Assembly (NCBI GenBank): GCA_934524965.1
Contig: CAKSYU010000058.1
Location: 1 to 7,518 of the forward strand
Source: an uncultured Angelakisella sp.
GTDB taxonomy: Bacteria > Bacillota > Clostridia > Oscillospirales > Ruminococcaceae
DNA: 7,518 nt
Direction of reading: 5' to 3'
A program made the translations under genes and the position numbers. Below, piece by piece: positions 1 through 6,539 of this stretch; the stretch's first letter is position 1; each line of letters starts with the position of its first letter. A model generated the notes under the pieces. That model was not told the DNA's origin. It made no database searches and worked only from the letters and a program-made list of their open reading frames with translations.

Positions 1-555
1 ACCTCCGATACGATCTCAAACTACCTTTCCCGCCATCAGGCGTCGCTGCTGGCGCAGGGTGTAACGGTTGATCCCGGCCTGCCGGTACACCCCACCTTTC
101 TTTATGAGAGTGTCTGGAACCTCATCGGCGTGGCGATCCTGCTGCTGTGGCTGTTCCCGCGCCGCAGCTACGATGGACAGATCGCATTGGGCTATACGGC
201 GTGGTATGGCTTGGGGCGCTTCTTTGTGGAGGGGCTGCGCACCGACAGCTTGATGTGGGGCAGTGTCCGTGTTTCGCAGGCGCTGGGCGGCGTGCTGTTC
301 CTCATCGGCGCAGGATTGATGCTGTTCTTCTTCCTGCAAAGCCGCAAGCCCATGACGCTGGAGTACATCGAGGGGCAGAAAAAGCCGCGCTTTGCACTGA
401 CCCGTTACGTCGATACCGAGGAGAGCCGGCAGCGCATCGCCCTAATGGACGCGAAAGCCGCCGAGAAGAAAAACAAAAAGAAGTCCGAGGAAAAAACCGA
501 ACAGTCTGAACAGCCCAAGCAGAAAGAGGAGCAGCATGAGCGCGAAGATCATTGA
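1..555 (+). CDS. lgt: Prolipoprotein diacylglyceryl transferase, C-terminal part (5' end outside window)
   Basis: Lgt is an integral membrane enzyme that moves diacylglyceryl from phosphatidylglycerol to the lipobox cysteine of prolipoproteins, the first step of lipoprotein maturation. The reading frame is open from base 1, so the N-terminal half is missing. The visible part carries the family signature HPTFLYES followed by W-N (about bases 97-135), a membrane segment (about 121-162), the conserved GRFFVEGLRTDSL block (about 208-252) that holds an essential arginine in the family, and a last membrane segment (about 268-334). After it comes a charged tail of roughly 70 residues rich in Lys, Glu and Gln, longer than in E. 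coli Lgt by my recollection. The stop codon overlaps the start of folD by 20 nt, so the two genes are translationally close and probably co-transcribed. Confidence 0.95.
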   Translation, partial: TSDTISNYLSRHQASLLAQGVTVDPGLPVHPTFLYESVWNLIGVAILLLWLFPRRSYDGQIALGYTAWYGLGRFFVEGLRTDSLMWGSVRVSQALGGVLFLIGAGLMLFFFLQSRKPMTLEYIEGQKKPRFALTRYVDTEESRQRIALMDAKAAEKKNKKKSEEKTEQSEQPKQKEEQHEREDH

Positions 556-1393
556 CGGAAAAGCAGTGGCGGCAGGGTGCCGTGCCGAACTGAAAAAAAA
601 GGTGGAGACGCTGAAGGCAGCCGGCATTACCCCCGGGCTGGCAGTGGTGCTGGTGGGAGAGGACTCCGCCTCGCAGGTCTATGTACGGAATAAGCACAAG
701 GCGTGCGATGAACTGGGCATTTACTCCGAGCAGTACACCCTGCCGGAAAGCACCGGCAGAGAAGAACTTCTTTCGCTCATTGCCAAGCTGAACGGCAGGG
801 AGGAGATCGACGGGATTCTGGTACAGCTTCCGCTGCCCGCACATCTTGATCAAAAGGAGATCCTTTCCGCCATTGATCCCGCAAAAGATGTAGATGCATT
901 CCACCCGCAGAATGTGGGGCATATCGTAATAGGGGACTACTTTTTTGCTCCCTGCACCCCCAGCGGGATATTAACGCTCATTGACAGCACCGGTGTGGAT
1001 ATGGCAGGAAAGGAATGCGTCATCATCGGGCGCAGCAATATTGTGGGAAAGCCGATGGCGCTGCTGGCGCTGCACCGCAATGCCACTGTGACGGTCTGCC
1101 ACAGTAAAACCAAAAACCTGCCGGAGGTGACCCGCCGGGCGGATATCCTCATTTCGGCGGTGGGCAAGGCGGGCTTTGTCACCGGCGATATGGTCAAGCC
1201 CGGGGCGGTGGTCATCGATGTGGGCATGAACCGCAATTCGGCGGGCAAGCTTTGCGGCGATGTCGATTTTGAAAGCGTTTCTCCCGTAGCGGGCTGGCTG
1301 ACGCCCGTTCCCGGCGGGGTAGGGCCCATGACCATCACCATGCTGCTGCGCTCCACGGTGCTTGCCGCCGAAAAGCGACAGAAAAAGGCGTGA
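536..1393 (+). CDS. folD: Bifunctional methylenetetrahydrofolate dehydrogenase / methenyltetrahydrofolate cyclohydrolase
   Basis: FolD is a cytoplasmic enzyme that oxidises 5,10-methylene-THF to methenyl-THF with NADP and hydrolyses this to 10-formyl-THF, which feeds purine synthesis and initiator tRNA formylation. At 285 residues it has the usual family length. The N-terminal catalytic domain shows VGEDSASQVYVRNK with Tyr49 and the catalytic Lys53, then DGILVQLPLP with Gln97, and the conserved Asp120 in KDVDAFHP. PCTPSG (139-144) precedes the Rossmann domain, where GRSNIVGKP (165-173) is the family nucleotide-binding signature. The C-terminus has the conserved LTPVPGGVGPMT. ATG 536 is preceded by AGAGGA (525-530) at 5 nt. 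It overlaps lgt by 20 nt. No convincing terminator follows, so some transcripts may run into rpsO. Confidence 0.98.
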   Translation: MSAKIIDGKAVAAGCRAELKKKVETLKAAGITPGLAVVLVGEDSASQVYVRNKHKACDELGIYSEQYTLPESTGREELLSLIAKLNGREEIDGILVQLPLPAHLDQKEILSAIDPAKDVDAFHPQNVGHIVIGDYFFAPCTPSGILTLIDSTGVDMAGKECVIIGRSNIVGKPMALLALHRNATVTVCHSKTKNLPEVTRRADILISAVGKAGFVTGDMVKPGAVVIDVGMNRNSAGKLCGDVDFESVSPVAGWLTPVPGGVGPMTITMLLRSTVLAAEKRQKKA

Positions 1394-1411
1394 AAATAAG
1401 GCAAAAAGCCC

Positions 1412-1440
1412 TTTACAGCCACCGGAATATATGCTATAAT
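1412..1440 (+). promoter_or_regulatory. Sigma-A type promoter for rpsO
   Basis: The -35 box is TTTACA at 1412-1417, the spacer is exactly 17 nt, and the -10 box is a consensus TATAAT at 1435-1440 with an upstream TG (1432-1433) forming an extended -10. Transcription would start near 1447, leaving a leader of about 100 nt before rpsO. This is one of the best promoters in the window, as expected for a ribosomal protein gene. Confidence 0.88.
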
Positions 1441-1453
1441 TCCATATTGATAT

Positions 1454-1543
1454 GACCGGATCTCGGTATTTGGGAGTGTTCCCGCAGGGGAACTTCACCT
1501 GTCCCGATACTTAGGTCTTGGCGTAAATAATTTATGAGGTGAA
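1454..1543 (+). promoter_or_regulatory. Candidate rpsO leader structure with SD-sequestering pseudoknot
   Basis: Nested pairings are visible: GACC 1454-1457 with GGTC 1514-1517; GTATT 1466-1470 plus GGGA 1472-1475 (T1471 bulged) with TCCCGATAC 1502-1510; and an apical stem GTTCCC 1478-1483 with GGGAAC 1488-1493 closing a GCAG loop. The unpaired stretch TTCACCT (1494-1500) is perfectly complementary to AGGTGAA (1537-1543), which contains the rpsO Shine-Dalgarno. Pairing the two would make a pseudoknot that hides the ribosome site. G1465-T1511 next to G1466-C1510 forms a GU/GC step like the S15 recognition element in 16S helix 22. S15 autoregulation through leader RNA is known in several bacteria. 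That this leader does so is inference. Confidence 0.6.
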
Positions 1544-1548
1544 ACAAC

Positions 1549-1815
1549 ATGATTCTCAAGGAAGAAAAGAACAAAATCATTACTGAGTATGCGACCCACG
1601 AGGGCGACACCGGCTCCCCCGAGGTTCAGATCGCCGTGCTCACCAGCCGCATCAACAGCCTGACCAAGCATATGCAGCAGAACCCCAAGGACTTCCATTC
1701 CAACCGTGGTCTGCTTAAGATGGTCGGTCACCGCAGAAACCTGCTCAACTACCTCAAGAAGAAGGATATCGAGCGTTACCGCGCTATCATTTCCAAGCTG
1801 GGTCTGCGTAAGTAA
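1549..1815 (+). CDS. rpsO: 30S ribosomal protein S15
   Basis: S15 is a primary binding protein of the small subunit. It binds the 16S central domain (helices 20-22) and forms an intersubunit bridge in the 70S ribosome. The 88-residue product has the family's usual length and its hallmark sequences: [14 protein letters not shown] near residues 17-30, [18 protein letters not shown] in the middle, and the basic [15 protein letters not shown] and ISKLGLRK at the C-terminus. ATG 1549 follows the strong site GAGGTGA (1536-1542) at 6 nt. The gene has its own promoter and structured leader upstream and an intrinsic terminator downstream, then pnp, a gene order shared with many bacteria including E. 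coli and B. subtilis. Confidence 0.99.
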   Translation: MILKEEKNKIITEYATHEGDTGSPEVQIAVLTSRINSLTKHMQQNPKDFHSNRGLLKMVGHRRNLLNYLKKKDIERYRAIISKLGLRK

Positions 1816-1824
1816 GAAAAACTG

Positions 1825-1870
1825 CCGGAGGGCAGGCGGGTGTTTCCGTCTGCCCTCTTAGCCGGTTTTT
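1825..1870 (+). terminator. Intrinsic terminator after rpsO
   Basis: A 12-bp stem forms between 1828-1839 and 1846-1857 (one G-U pair) around a six-base loop. An outer CCGG at 1825-1828 can pair instead with CCGG at 1862-1865, which would bring the T run at 1866-1870 right against the helix. The gap of about 8 nt between the main stem and the T run without this outer pairing makes it look like a leaky rather than a strong terminator. Confidence 0.75.
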
Positions 1871-1913
1871 AGAGCATTTTTCACAGGAACAAACGGCGGC
1901 GCCCGCCCTCGGG

Positions 1914-1979
1914 TTTAGCAGTGAATCGTTCCCCCGCAGGAGGCAATTTCCCTGTGCGGAGGAAGGCTTTATTGCTAAA
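1914..1979 (+). promoter_or_regulatory. Long imperfect hairpin in the pnp leader, candidate RNase III processing site
   Basis: Twelve pairs join 1914-1925 to 1968-1979 (two G-U). After a 3x3 internal loop, TTCC 1929-1932 pairs with GGAA 1961-1964, and after one C/A mismatch CCGCA 1934-1938 pairs with TGCGG 1955-1959. A short apical helix, 1941-1943 with 1951-1953, closes the fold. This gives about 24 pairs in 66 nt, ending 48 nt before the pnp start. No T run follows, so it is not a terminator. E. coli pnp has a double-stranded leader cleaved by RNase III that mediates PNPase autocontrol. The same role here is inference from position and shape. Confidence 0.6.
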
Positions 1980-2027
1980 ACGAAAGCGGAAGCGCACCGA
2001 ACAAAAAGACATAAAAGGAGAAAAAAG

Positions 2028-4145
2028 ATGTTTGAAAACTTCCGCGTATTTGAAACAGAATTTGCCGGACGCAAAATGAGCTTCGAGACCGGCAAGATGT
2101 GCTGTCAGGCGGGCGGCTCGGTATTGGTGCGCTATGGCGAGACGACGGTTCTGGTCAATGCGACTGCCTCCGCCAAGCCCCGCGACGGCATCGACTTTTT
2201 GCCGCTTTCCGTAGACTTTGAGGAAAAGCTGTACGCTGTGGGCAAGATCCCCGGCTCCTTCCTCAAGCGTGAGGGCCGTCCCAGCGATAAGGCTGTTCTT
2301 TCCAGCCGTGTGGTAGACCGCCCCATTCGCCCGCTGTTCCCCAAGGATATGCGCAACGATGTTTCCGTTGTGATGACAGTTCTTTCCGTTGACCCCGACT
2401 GCGTACCCGAGATCGCCGGTATGATCGGCGCTTCCATGGCGCTGTCTATCTCCGATATTCCGTGGAACGGGCCCATCGCCGGCATCAATGTCGGTTTGGT
2501 CGATGGTGAGATCATTTTGACCCCCAACGCCGAGCAGCGCCAGAAGAGCGACCTGCAGCTTACCGTTGCCGGCACCGCGGAAAAGGTCTGCATGATCGAA
2601 GCCGGCGCCAATGAGGTAGACGATGACACCATGCTGGAAGCCATCATGAAGGGCTTTGCCGAGGTGCAGAAGATGGTTGCCTTCATCAAAGAGGTGCAGG
2701 CGGAGATCGGCAAGCCCAAGTTCACCTTTGAATCCATGGAGATCGACCACGACCTCTTTGAAGCCATTAAGGACGAATTCATCGAGGACGTCCGTGCCGC
2801 GATGGATACCGATGATAAGAATGTCCGCGATGAGCGCATGCGTCCCATCTATGACCGCCTGCATGCCCAGTACGATGAGCAGTACCCCGAGCAGGGCGCT
2901 ATGCTGGATGAGTGCATCTACAAGCTGCAGAAGTTCGTGGTGCGCCGCTGGCTGCTGGATGACGGCAAGCGTGTAGACGGACGCGGCATGGATGAGATCC
3001 GTCCGCTGGATGCCGAAGTCGGCATCATTCCCCGTGTTCACGGTTCGGGTATGTTCACCCGCGGTCAGACCCAGGTGCTCACCATTGCCACCCTCGGCAC
3101 CATTCGTGAGGCACAGCTCCTTGACGGTATCGACGAGCAGACCACCAAGCGCTATATCCATCAGTACAATATGCCCTCCTATTCCGTCGGCGAGACCCGT
3201 CCCAGCCGCGGTCCCGGTCGTCGCGAGATCGGTCACGGCGCGCTGGCAGAGCGCGCACTGGAGCCTGTCATTCCCAGTGTTGAGGAATTCCCTTACACGA
3301 TGCGTCTGGTTTCCGAGGTGCTTTCCTCCAACGGTTCCACCTCTCAGGGATCCATCTGCGGCTCCACGCTGGCACTCATGGATGCCGGTGTTCCCATCAA
3401 GGCTCCCGTTGCCGGTATCTCCTGCGGTCTTATCACCGAGGGCGACCGCTGGATGACCATGGTGGACATTCAGGGCGTCGAGGACTTCTTCGGCGATATG
3501 GACTTTAAGGTAGGCGGCACCAAGAAGGGCATCACCGCCATTCAGATGGACCTGAAGATCGACGGTCTGACCCCCGAGATCATCAAGGAAGCCTTTGCCA
3601 AGACCCACAAGGCACGCAACTATATCCTCGATGAAGTCATGCTCAAGGCGATTCCCGCCCCGCGCCCCGAGCTTTCCAAGTATGCCCCCAAGATGCTCAG
3701 CATGACCATTGATCCCGATAAGATCCGCGAGGTCATCGGCTCCGGCGGCAAGACCATTCAGAAGATCTGCGCCGAGTGCAATGTCAAGATCGATATTGAA
3801 GATGACGGTCATGTATTCGTTTCCGCCATCAATATCGATGACTGCCGCGCTGCCATCAGCATCATCGAGACCATTGTGAATGATCCCGAGGTCGGCGCCA
3901 TCTACAAGGGCGTTGTCACTCGTCTCATGAACTTCGGCGCCTTTGTCGAGATCGCCCCCGGCAAGGAGGGACTCGTCCACATTTCCAAGCTGGATTCCAA
4001 GCGCGTGGAAAAGGTGGAAGATGTCGTTTCCGTCGGCGATGAGATCCTCGTCATGGTCACCGAGATCGACCAGCAGGGTCGCATCAACCTTTCCCGCAAG
4101 GACGCCATTGCCAAGATGGAAGCCAAAAAGGAAGGCAAGGAATAA
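2028..4145 (+). CDS. pnp: Polyribonucleotide nucleotidyltransferase (PNPase)
   Basis: PNPase is a trimeric 3'-5' exoribonuclease that degrades RNA by phosphorolysis to nucleoside diphosphates and can run in reverse to add tails. It acts in mRNA turnover, often with an RNA degradosome. The 705 residues match the usual length. In order there are a first RNase PH domain (about 10-145), the helical linker domain, a second RNase PH domain (about 310-540) with the catalytic DFFGDMDFKVGG (Asp486, Asp492), a KH domain with the GSGG loop at 571-574, and an S1 domain (about 622-692) with GVVTRLMNFGAFVEI and EGLVHIS. ATG 2028 follows AAGGAG (2015-2020) at 7 nt. Its upstream region lacks a promoter I can recognise but has a long hairpin, so expression probably depends on read-through from rpsO plus leader processing. 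Confidence 0.99.
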   Translation: MFENFRVFETEFAGRKMSFETGKMCCQAGGSVLVRYGETTVLVNATASAKPRDGIDFLPLSVDFEEKLYAVGKIPGSFLKREGRPSDKAVLSSRVVDRPIRPLFPKDMRNDVSVVMTVLSVDPDCVPEIAGMIGASMALSISDIPWNGPIAGINVGLVDGEIILTPNAEQRQKSDLQLTVAGTAEKVCMIEAGANEVDDDTMLEAIMKGFAEVQKMVAFIKEVQAEIGKPKFTFESMEIDHDLFEAIKDEFIEDVRAAMDTDDKNVRDERMRPIYDRLHAQYDEQYPEQGAMLDECIYKLQKFVVRRWLLDDGKRVDGRGMDEIRPLDAEVGIIPRVHGSGMFTRGQTQVLTIATLGTIREAQLLDGIDEQTTKRYIHQYNMPSYSVGETRPSRGPGRREIGHGALAERALEPVIPSVEEFPYTMRLVSEVLSSNGSTSQGSICGSTLALMDAGVPIKAPVAGISCGLITEGDRWMTMVDIQGVEDFFGDMDFKVGGTKKGITAIQMDLKIDGLTPEIIKEAFAKTHKARNYILDEVMLKAIPAPRPELSKYAPKMLSMTIDPDKIREVIGSGGKTIQKICAECNVKIDIEDDGHVFVSAINIDDCRAAISIIETIVNDPEVGAIYKGVVTRLMNFGAFVEIAPGKEGLVHISKLDSKRVEKVEDVVSVGDEILVMVTEIDQQGRINLSRKDAIAKMEAKKEGKE

Positions 4146-4166
4146 TCCCCTTAGTGTAAAACCAAG

Positions 4167-4206
4167 GCGGGGCAGGGGCGAATGAGGACCCGTGCCCCGC
4201 TTTTTT
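4167..4206 (+). terminator. Intrinsic terminator after pnp
   Basis: A perfect 8-bp stem GCGGGGCA (4167-4174) / TGCCCCGC (4193-4200) is followed directly by six T residues (4201-4206). The 18-nt loop can pair further internally. It lies 21 nt after the pnp stop and fits all criteria for a rho-independent terminator. Confidence 0.93.
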
Positions 4207-4214
4207 ACTACAAA

Positions 4215-4248
4215 GCTGTGAATAAAACCTGAATATTTCTCTCACAGC
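4215..4248. repeat. 7-bp inverted repeat just upstream of the CNNM promoter, possible operator
   Basis: GCTGTGA at 4215-4221 and TCACAGC at 4242-4248 are perfect inverted copies separated by 20 nt. The right arm ends 1 nt before the -35 box. The position would suit an activator or a repressor site. The arms are short enough that chance is a real alternative, and the spacing does not match a CRP-type site. Confidence 0.3.
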
Positions 4249-4249
4249 C

Positions 4250-4278
4250 TTGCCGTATAACCCTATTTTTGCTACAAT
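4250..4278 (+). promoter_or_regulatory. Sigma-A type promoter for the CNNM gene
   Basis: The boxes are TTGCCG at 4250-4255, a 17-nt spacer, and TACAAT at 4273-4278 preceded by TG at 4270-4271 (extended -10). The start site would be near 4285, giving a leader of about 65 nt. It lies after the pnp terminator and therefore starts a new transcription unit. Confidence 0.83.
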
Positions 4279-4287
4279 AGAAGCCAA

Positions 4288-4307
4288 CACCGCCGGCTGC
4301 GGCGGTG
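4288..4307 (+). other. GC-rich hairpin at the 5' end of the CNNM transcript
   Basis: CACCGCCG (4288-4295) and CGGCGGTG (4300-4307) form a perfect 8-bp stem closing a GCTG tetraloop, only a few bases after the predicted transcription start. No T run follows, so it is not a plain terminator. A 5'-terminal stem of this kind typically protects mRNA from end-dependent decay. That role is inferred. Confidence 0.55.
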
Positions 4308-4349
4308 CGGTAATAATTTTATTGATTGAAACAAGGAGTGTGTATTTTT

Positions 4350-5639
4350 TTGGACGACATAGGCAGTACAACCTACCTACTTATTCTGGTTCTGTTAATG
4401 CTATCTGCTTTCTTTTCCGCTTCCGAGACTGCTTTTTCCGCGGCGAATATGATCCGCCTGAAAACCATGGCAGATGACGGCAATAAGCGCGCCGCACTCG
4501 CCGTCAAGGTCGCTTCGCAGTACGATAAGCTCATTGCCACCATTCTCATCGGCAACAACCTTGTCAATATCGCCATTTCCTCACTGGTCACGGTGATTGC
4601 CACAGCGTATTTCAAGAATTACGCGGTCGCCATCGCCACCGGAATCTCCACGCTCATCGTCCTCACCTTTGGCGAGATCCTCCCCAAGAGCTTCGCTAAG
4701 ATGAACGCCGAAAGCATTTCCATGACTTTCGCCGGTGTCCTGCGTATCCTGATGATCGTTTTTACCCCGCTCAGCTTCCTTTTCCTGCGGTTGATGCAGC
4801 CCTTTAAGAAAAAGGAGGACGGCGAGGAGCAGCCGACCATCACCGAGCAGGAACTGATGTATATGTTGGATACCATCGAGGAGGAGGGCGTGCTGGAGGA
4901 GCAGGAAAAAGAGCTGGTGCAGTCCGCCCTTGAGTTCAACGATACCACCGTCGAGGATATCCTCACCCCCCGTGTCAATATGGTGGCGCTGGATGAAGAA
5001 GCCACCCCGCAGGAGGTGCTTCAGGTCATCACCGAGGAGGGATTCTCCCGTATCCCTGTTTACAGCGAGACGGTCGACCACATCATCGGCGTGGTGCATA
5101 CCCGCGATATTCTGCAGGCAGCCCTGCTCAATAAAAATTTCGATATCAAAAAGCTGATGACGGAGCCGATGTATGTGCACCGCAGCATGAAGATCGCCCG
5201 TCTGCTTTCCGAATTTCAACGTAAAAAGGTACACATCGCCATCGTCATGGATGACTACGGCGGCACTTTGGGCATCGTCACGATGGAAGATGTTCTGGAG
5301 GAGCTGGTCGGCGAGATCTACGATGAACGCGATGAGGTCGTGACCGAATTTACCGAGGTAACGCCCGATACCTACGAGATCAGCGGCGATATGCCGGTCG
5401 ATGATTTCTTAGATGAGATCGACTATCACCCCGCCGATATCGAGGAGGACGACTACGATACCATGAATGGTCTGGCGCTCTCGGTGCTGGAGCATATCCC
5501 CACCGTGGGCGAGACCTTCCAGCTGGGCAGACTGTCCTTTACCGTGCTGGAAATGGAGGAACAGAAGATCGAAAAGATGCGCGTTTCTCTGACTCCCGAT
5601 CCCGAAAAGGAAGCCGAAAAGGCAAAGGAGAAGGAATGA
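4350..5639 (+). CDS. CNNM/CorB-type membrane protein (DUF21, CBS pair, CorC/HlyC domain), likely divalent cation transport
   Basis: This family (CNNM/CorB; often labelled hemolysin C-like) includes Mg2+ exporters, with MpfA of B. subtilis as a related case. Its members sit in the cytoplasmic membrane. From a TTG start at 4350 the product is 429 residues. The DUF21 membrane domain runs from about 5 to 165, with the characteristic SAFFSASETAFSAAN (19-33), LIGNNLVNI and FGEILPKS. Two CBS domains follow (about 203-330): ILTPRVNM, then SRIPVY and GVVHTRDIL, then VMDDYGGTLGIVTMEDVLEELVGEI (starting near 299). A C-terminal CorC/HlyC domain (about 340-420) ends in a Lys/Glu tail. I chose TTG 4350 because AAGGAG (4333-4338) lies 11 nt upstream, whereas the in-frame TTG at 4326 has no binding site and GTG 4338 overlaps it. 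Substrate is inferred from the family. Confidence 0.93.
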   Translation: MDDIGSTTYLLILVLLMLSAFFSASETAFSAANMIRLKTMADDGNKRAALAVKVASQYDKLIATILIGNNLVNIAISSLVTVIATAYFKNYAVAIATGISTLIVLTFGEILPKSFAKMNAESISMTFAGVLRILMIVFTPLSFLFLRLMQPFKKKEDGEEQPTITEQELMYMLDTIEEEGVLEEQEKELVQSALEFNDTTVEDILTPRVNMVALDEEATPQEVLQVITEEGFSRIPVYSETVDHIIGVVHTRDILQAALLNKNFDIKKLMTEPMYVHRSMKIARLLSEFQRKKVHIAIVMDDYGGTLGIVTMEDVLEELVGEIYDERDEVVTEFTEVTPDTYEISGDMPVDDFLDEIDYHPADIEEDDYDTMNGLALSVLEHIPTVGETFQLGRLSFTVLEMEEQKIEKMRVSLTPDPEKEAEKAKEKE

Positions 5640-5666
5640 CGCGCGCCCCAAGGAAAGGAACCTCTT

Positions 5667-6437
5667 ATGAGTACAGAGAAAACGAATGCCCGTAACCGTC
5701 ATGCGGCGCCTATTGGTCTCGTTTTTATCGTGCTGTGCGTCATAGGCTTAGGCACCGTGTTCAACTGGTGCTACGGTCTTACCCGCAATCTGGCGGATAA
5801 CACCGCCCAAAAGACCAAGTACGAGCAGATGCTGCTGCCGGTGGTCATGTTTGACCCGCCCGATTTTACCGATCCCACCACCTGTGATAACGAATTCCTG
5901 CTGCAAAGCAGCCTGTGGGCGTGTATGCTGGGCGAGCGGCGCGGCAGCTACCAGTTCGATGAATACGGACGCATGATCATTCCCGCGGCAGATGTGGACG
6001 CGCAGGCGACAAGCCTGTTCGGACCGGAGATCAAGCTGGAGCATATGACCATCGGCGATATGGAAAACGCCTACCAATACGATAGCGATATCGCCTCCTA
6101 CCATGTGCCCATCATTGCCATGACCGGCTTTGCTACACCCAGCGTGGAAAAGATCGCGATGCAGCAGGAAAGCTGCCGTCTTACCATCGGCTATGTGCCG
6201 CCTACCACGGTGCTCAGCATCAATTACGACAGCAAGGGCAATCTGGAAGAGACACCCTCCAAATACATGCTGTATGAGCTGCGCAAAAACGGCAAGGATT
6301 TTTATCTCTACTCTGTCACCACCATTATGAATGACAGTGTTTCCGGCACCGAGTTCAATACCGGCACCACCGGTCGGGTGGATACCCTGACCCCCGCCGG
6401 AGATGAGGACACCGCCGGCAATATCGAAGCGCCATAA
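5667..6437 (+). CDS. Single-pass exported protein of unknown function
   Basis: I do not recognise this 256-residue protein. The first 14 residues are polar and basic, followed by one hydrophobic segment (about 15-36) without a lipobox or a clear cleavage site, so an N-in membrane anchor with the rest outside the cell is likely. The outer part (37-256) has mixed composition, with three cysteines (73, 86, 170), a PVVMFDPPDF stretch near 58-67, a region with many strand-like segments, and a Thr/Gly/Asp-rich disordered tail from about 227. ATG 5667 follows AAAGGAA (5654-5660) at 6 nt and lies 27 nt after the CNNM gene. A terminator follows, so the two genes form one unit. A link to cation export or envelope function would be guesswork. 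Confidence 0.88.
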   Translation: MSTEKTNARNRHAAPIGLVFIVLCVIGLGTVFNWCYGLTRNLADNTAQKTKYEQMLLPVVMFDPPDFTDPTTCDNEFLLQSSLWACMLGERRGSYQFDEYGRMIIPAADVDAQATSLFGPEIKLEHMTIGDMENAYQYDSDIASYHVPIIAMTGFATPSVEKIAMQQESCRLTIGYVPPTTVLSINYDSKGNLEETPSKYMLYELRKNGKDFYLYSVTTIMNDSVSGTEFNTGTTGRVDTLTPAGDEDTAGNIEAP

Positions 6438-6464
6438 CAGTAGCTTCCGCTATCCCGACCCAAG

Positions 6465-6495
6465 ACCCCCGACCATTTTCCGGTCGGGGGTTTTT
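6465..6495 (+). terminator. Intrinsic terminator of the CNNM unit
   Basis: A perfect 10-bp stem ACCCCCGACC (6465-6474) / GGTCGGGGGT (6482-6491) closes a 7-nt loop and runs into a T tract (6491-6495). It begins 27 nt after the stop of the unknown exported protein gene. This is a strong rho-independent terminator. Confidence 0.95.
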
Positions 6496-6510
6496 GTGTT
6501 ATAACGGGTG

Positions 6511-6539
6511 TTGTGTTTTAGTACAAAATGCGGTATAAT
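6511..6539 (+). promoter_or_regulatory. Sigma-A type promoter for the small exported protein and pncB
   Basis: The boxes are TTGTGT at 6511-6516, a 17-nt spacer, and a consensus TATAAT at 6534-6539, just after the preceding terminator. The start site would be near 6546, giving a leader of about 55 nt. This rules out translation starts upstream of it and supports ATG 6601. Confidence 0.8.

Noticed and set aside
302..922. 206-codon frame on the - strand over the lgt/folD junction
   Set aside because: It runs antisense to two confidently identified genes, and has no recognisable domain or binding site.
1399..1416. Possible terminator after folD (GGC-AAAAA-GCC followed by TTT)
   Set aside because: The stem is only 3 to 5 bp with a short T run and overlaps the rpsO -35 box. 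It is too weak to call.
1895..1907. Short GGCGG-CGC-CCGCC hairpin upstream of the pnp leader structure
   Set aside because: The five-pair stem is common in GC-rich DNA and has no T run or other context to give it a role.
1954..2079. A 41-codon frame starting GTG after AGGAGG (1938-1943), overlapping the pnp start, possible leader peptide
   Set aside because: The spacing is plausible, but the codons are rare types for this genome (AGG, AGA, CTA, ATA), the product is mostly Lys/Arg by virtue of A-rich leader DNA, and the binding site is locked in the 1914-1979 hairpin. It would need ribosome profiling to revive.
1881..3980. A 699-codon open frame on the - strand opposite pnp
   Set aside because: It is the mirror of the GC-ending codon pattern of pnp. 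It has low-complexity Gly/Asp/Leu/His composition, no family signature and no binding site. pnp itself is certain.
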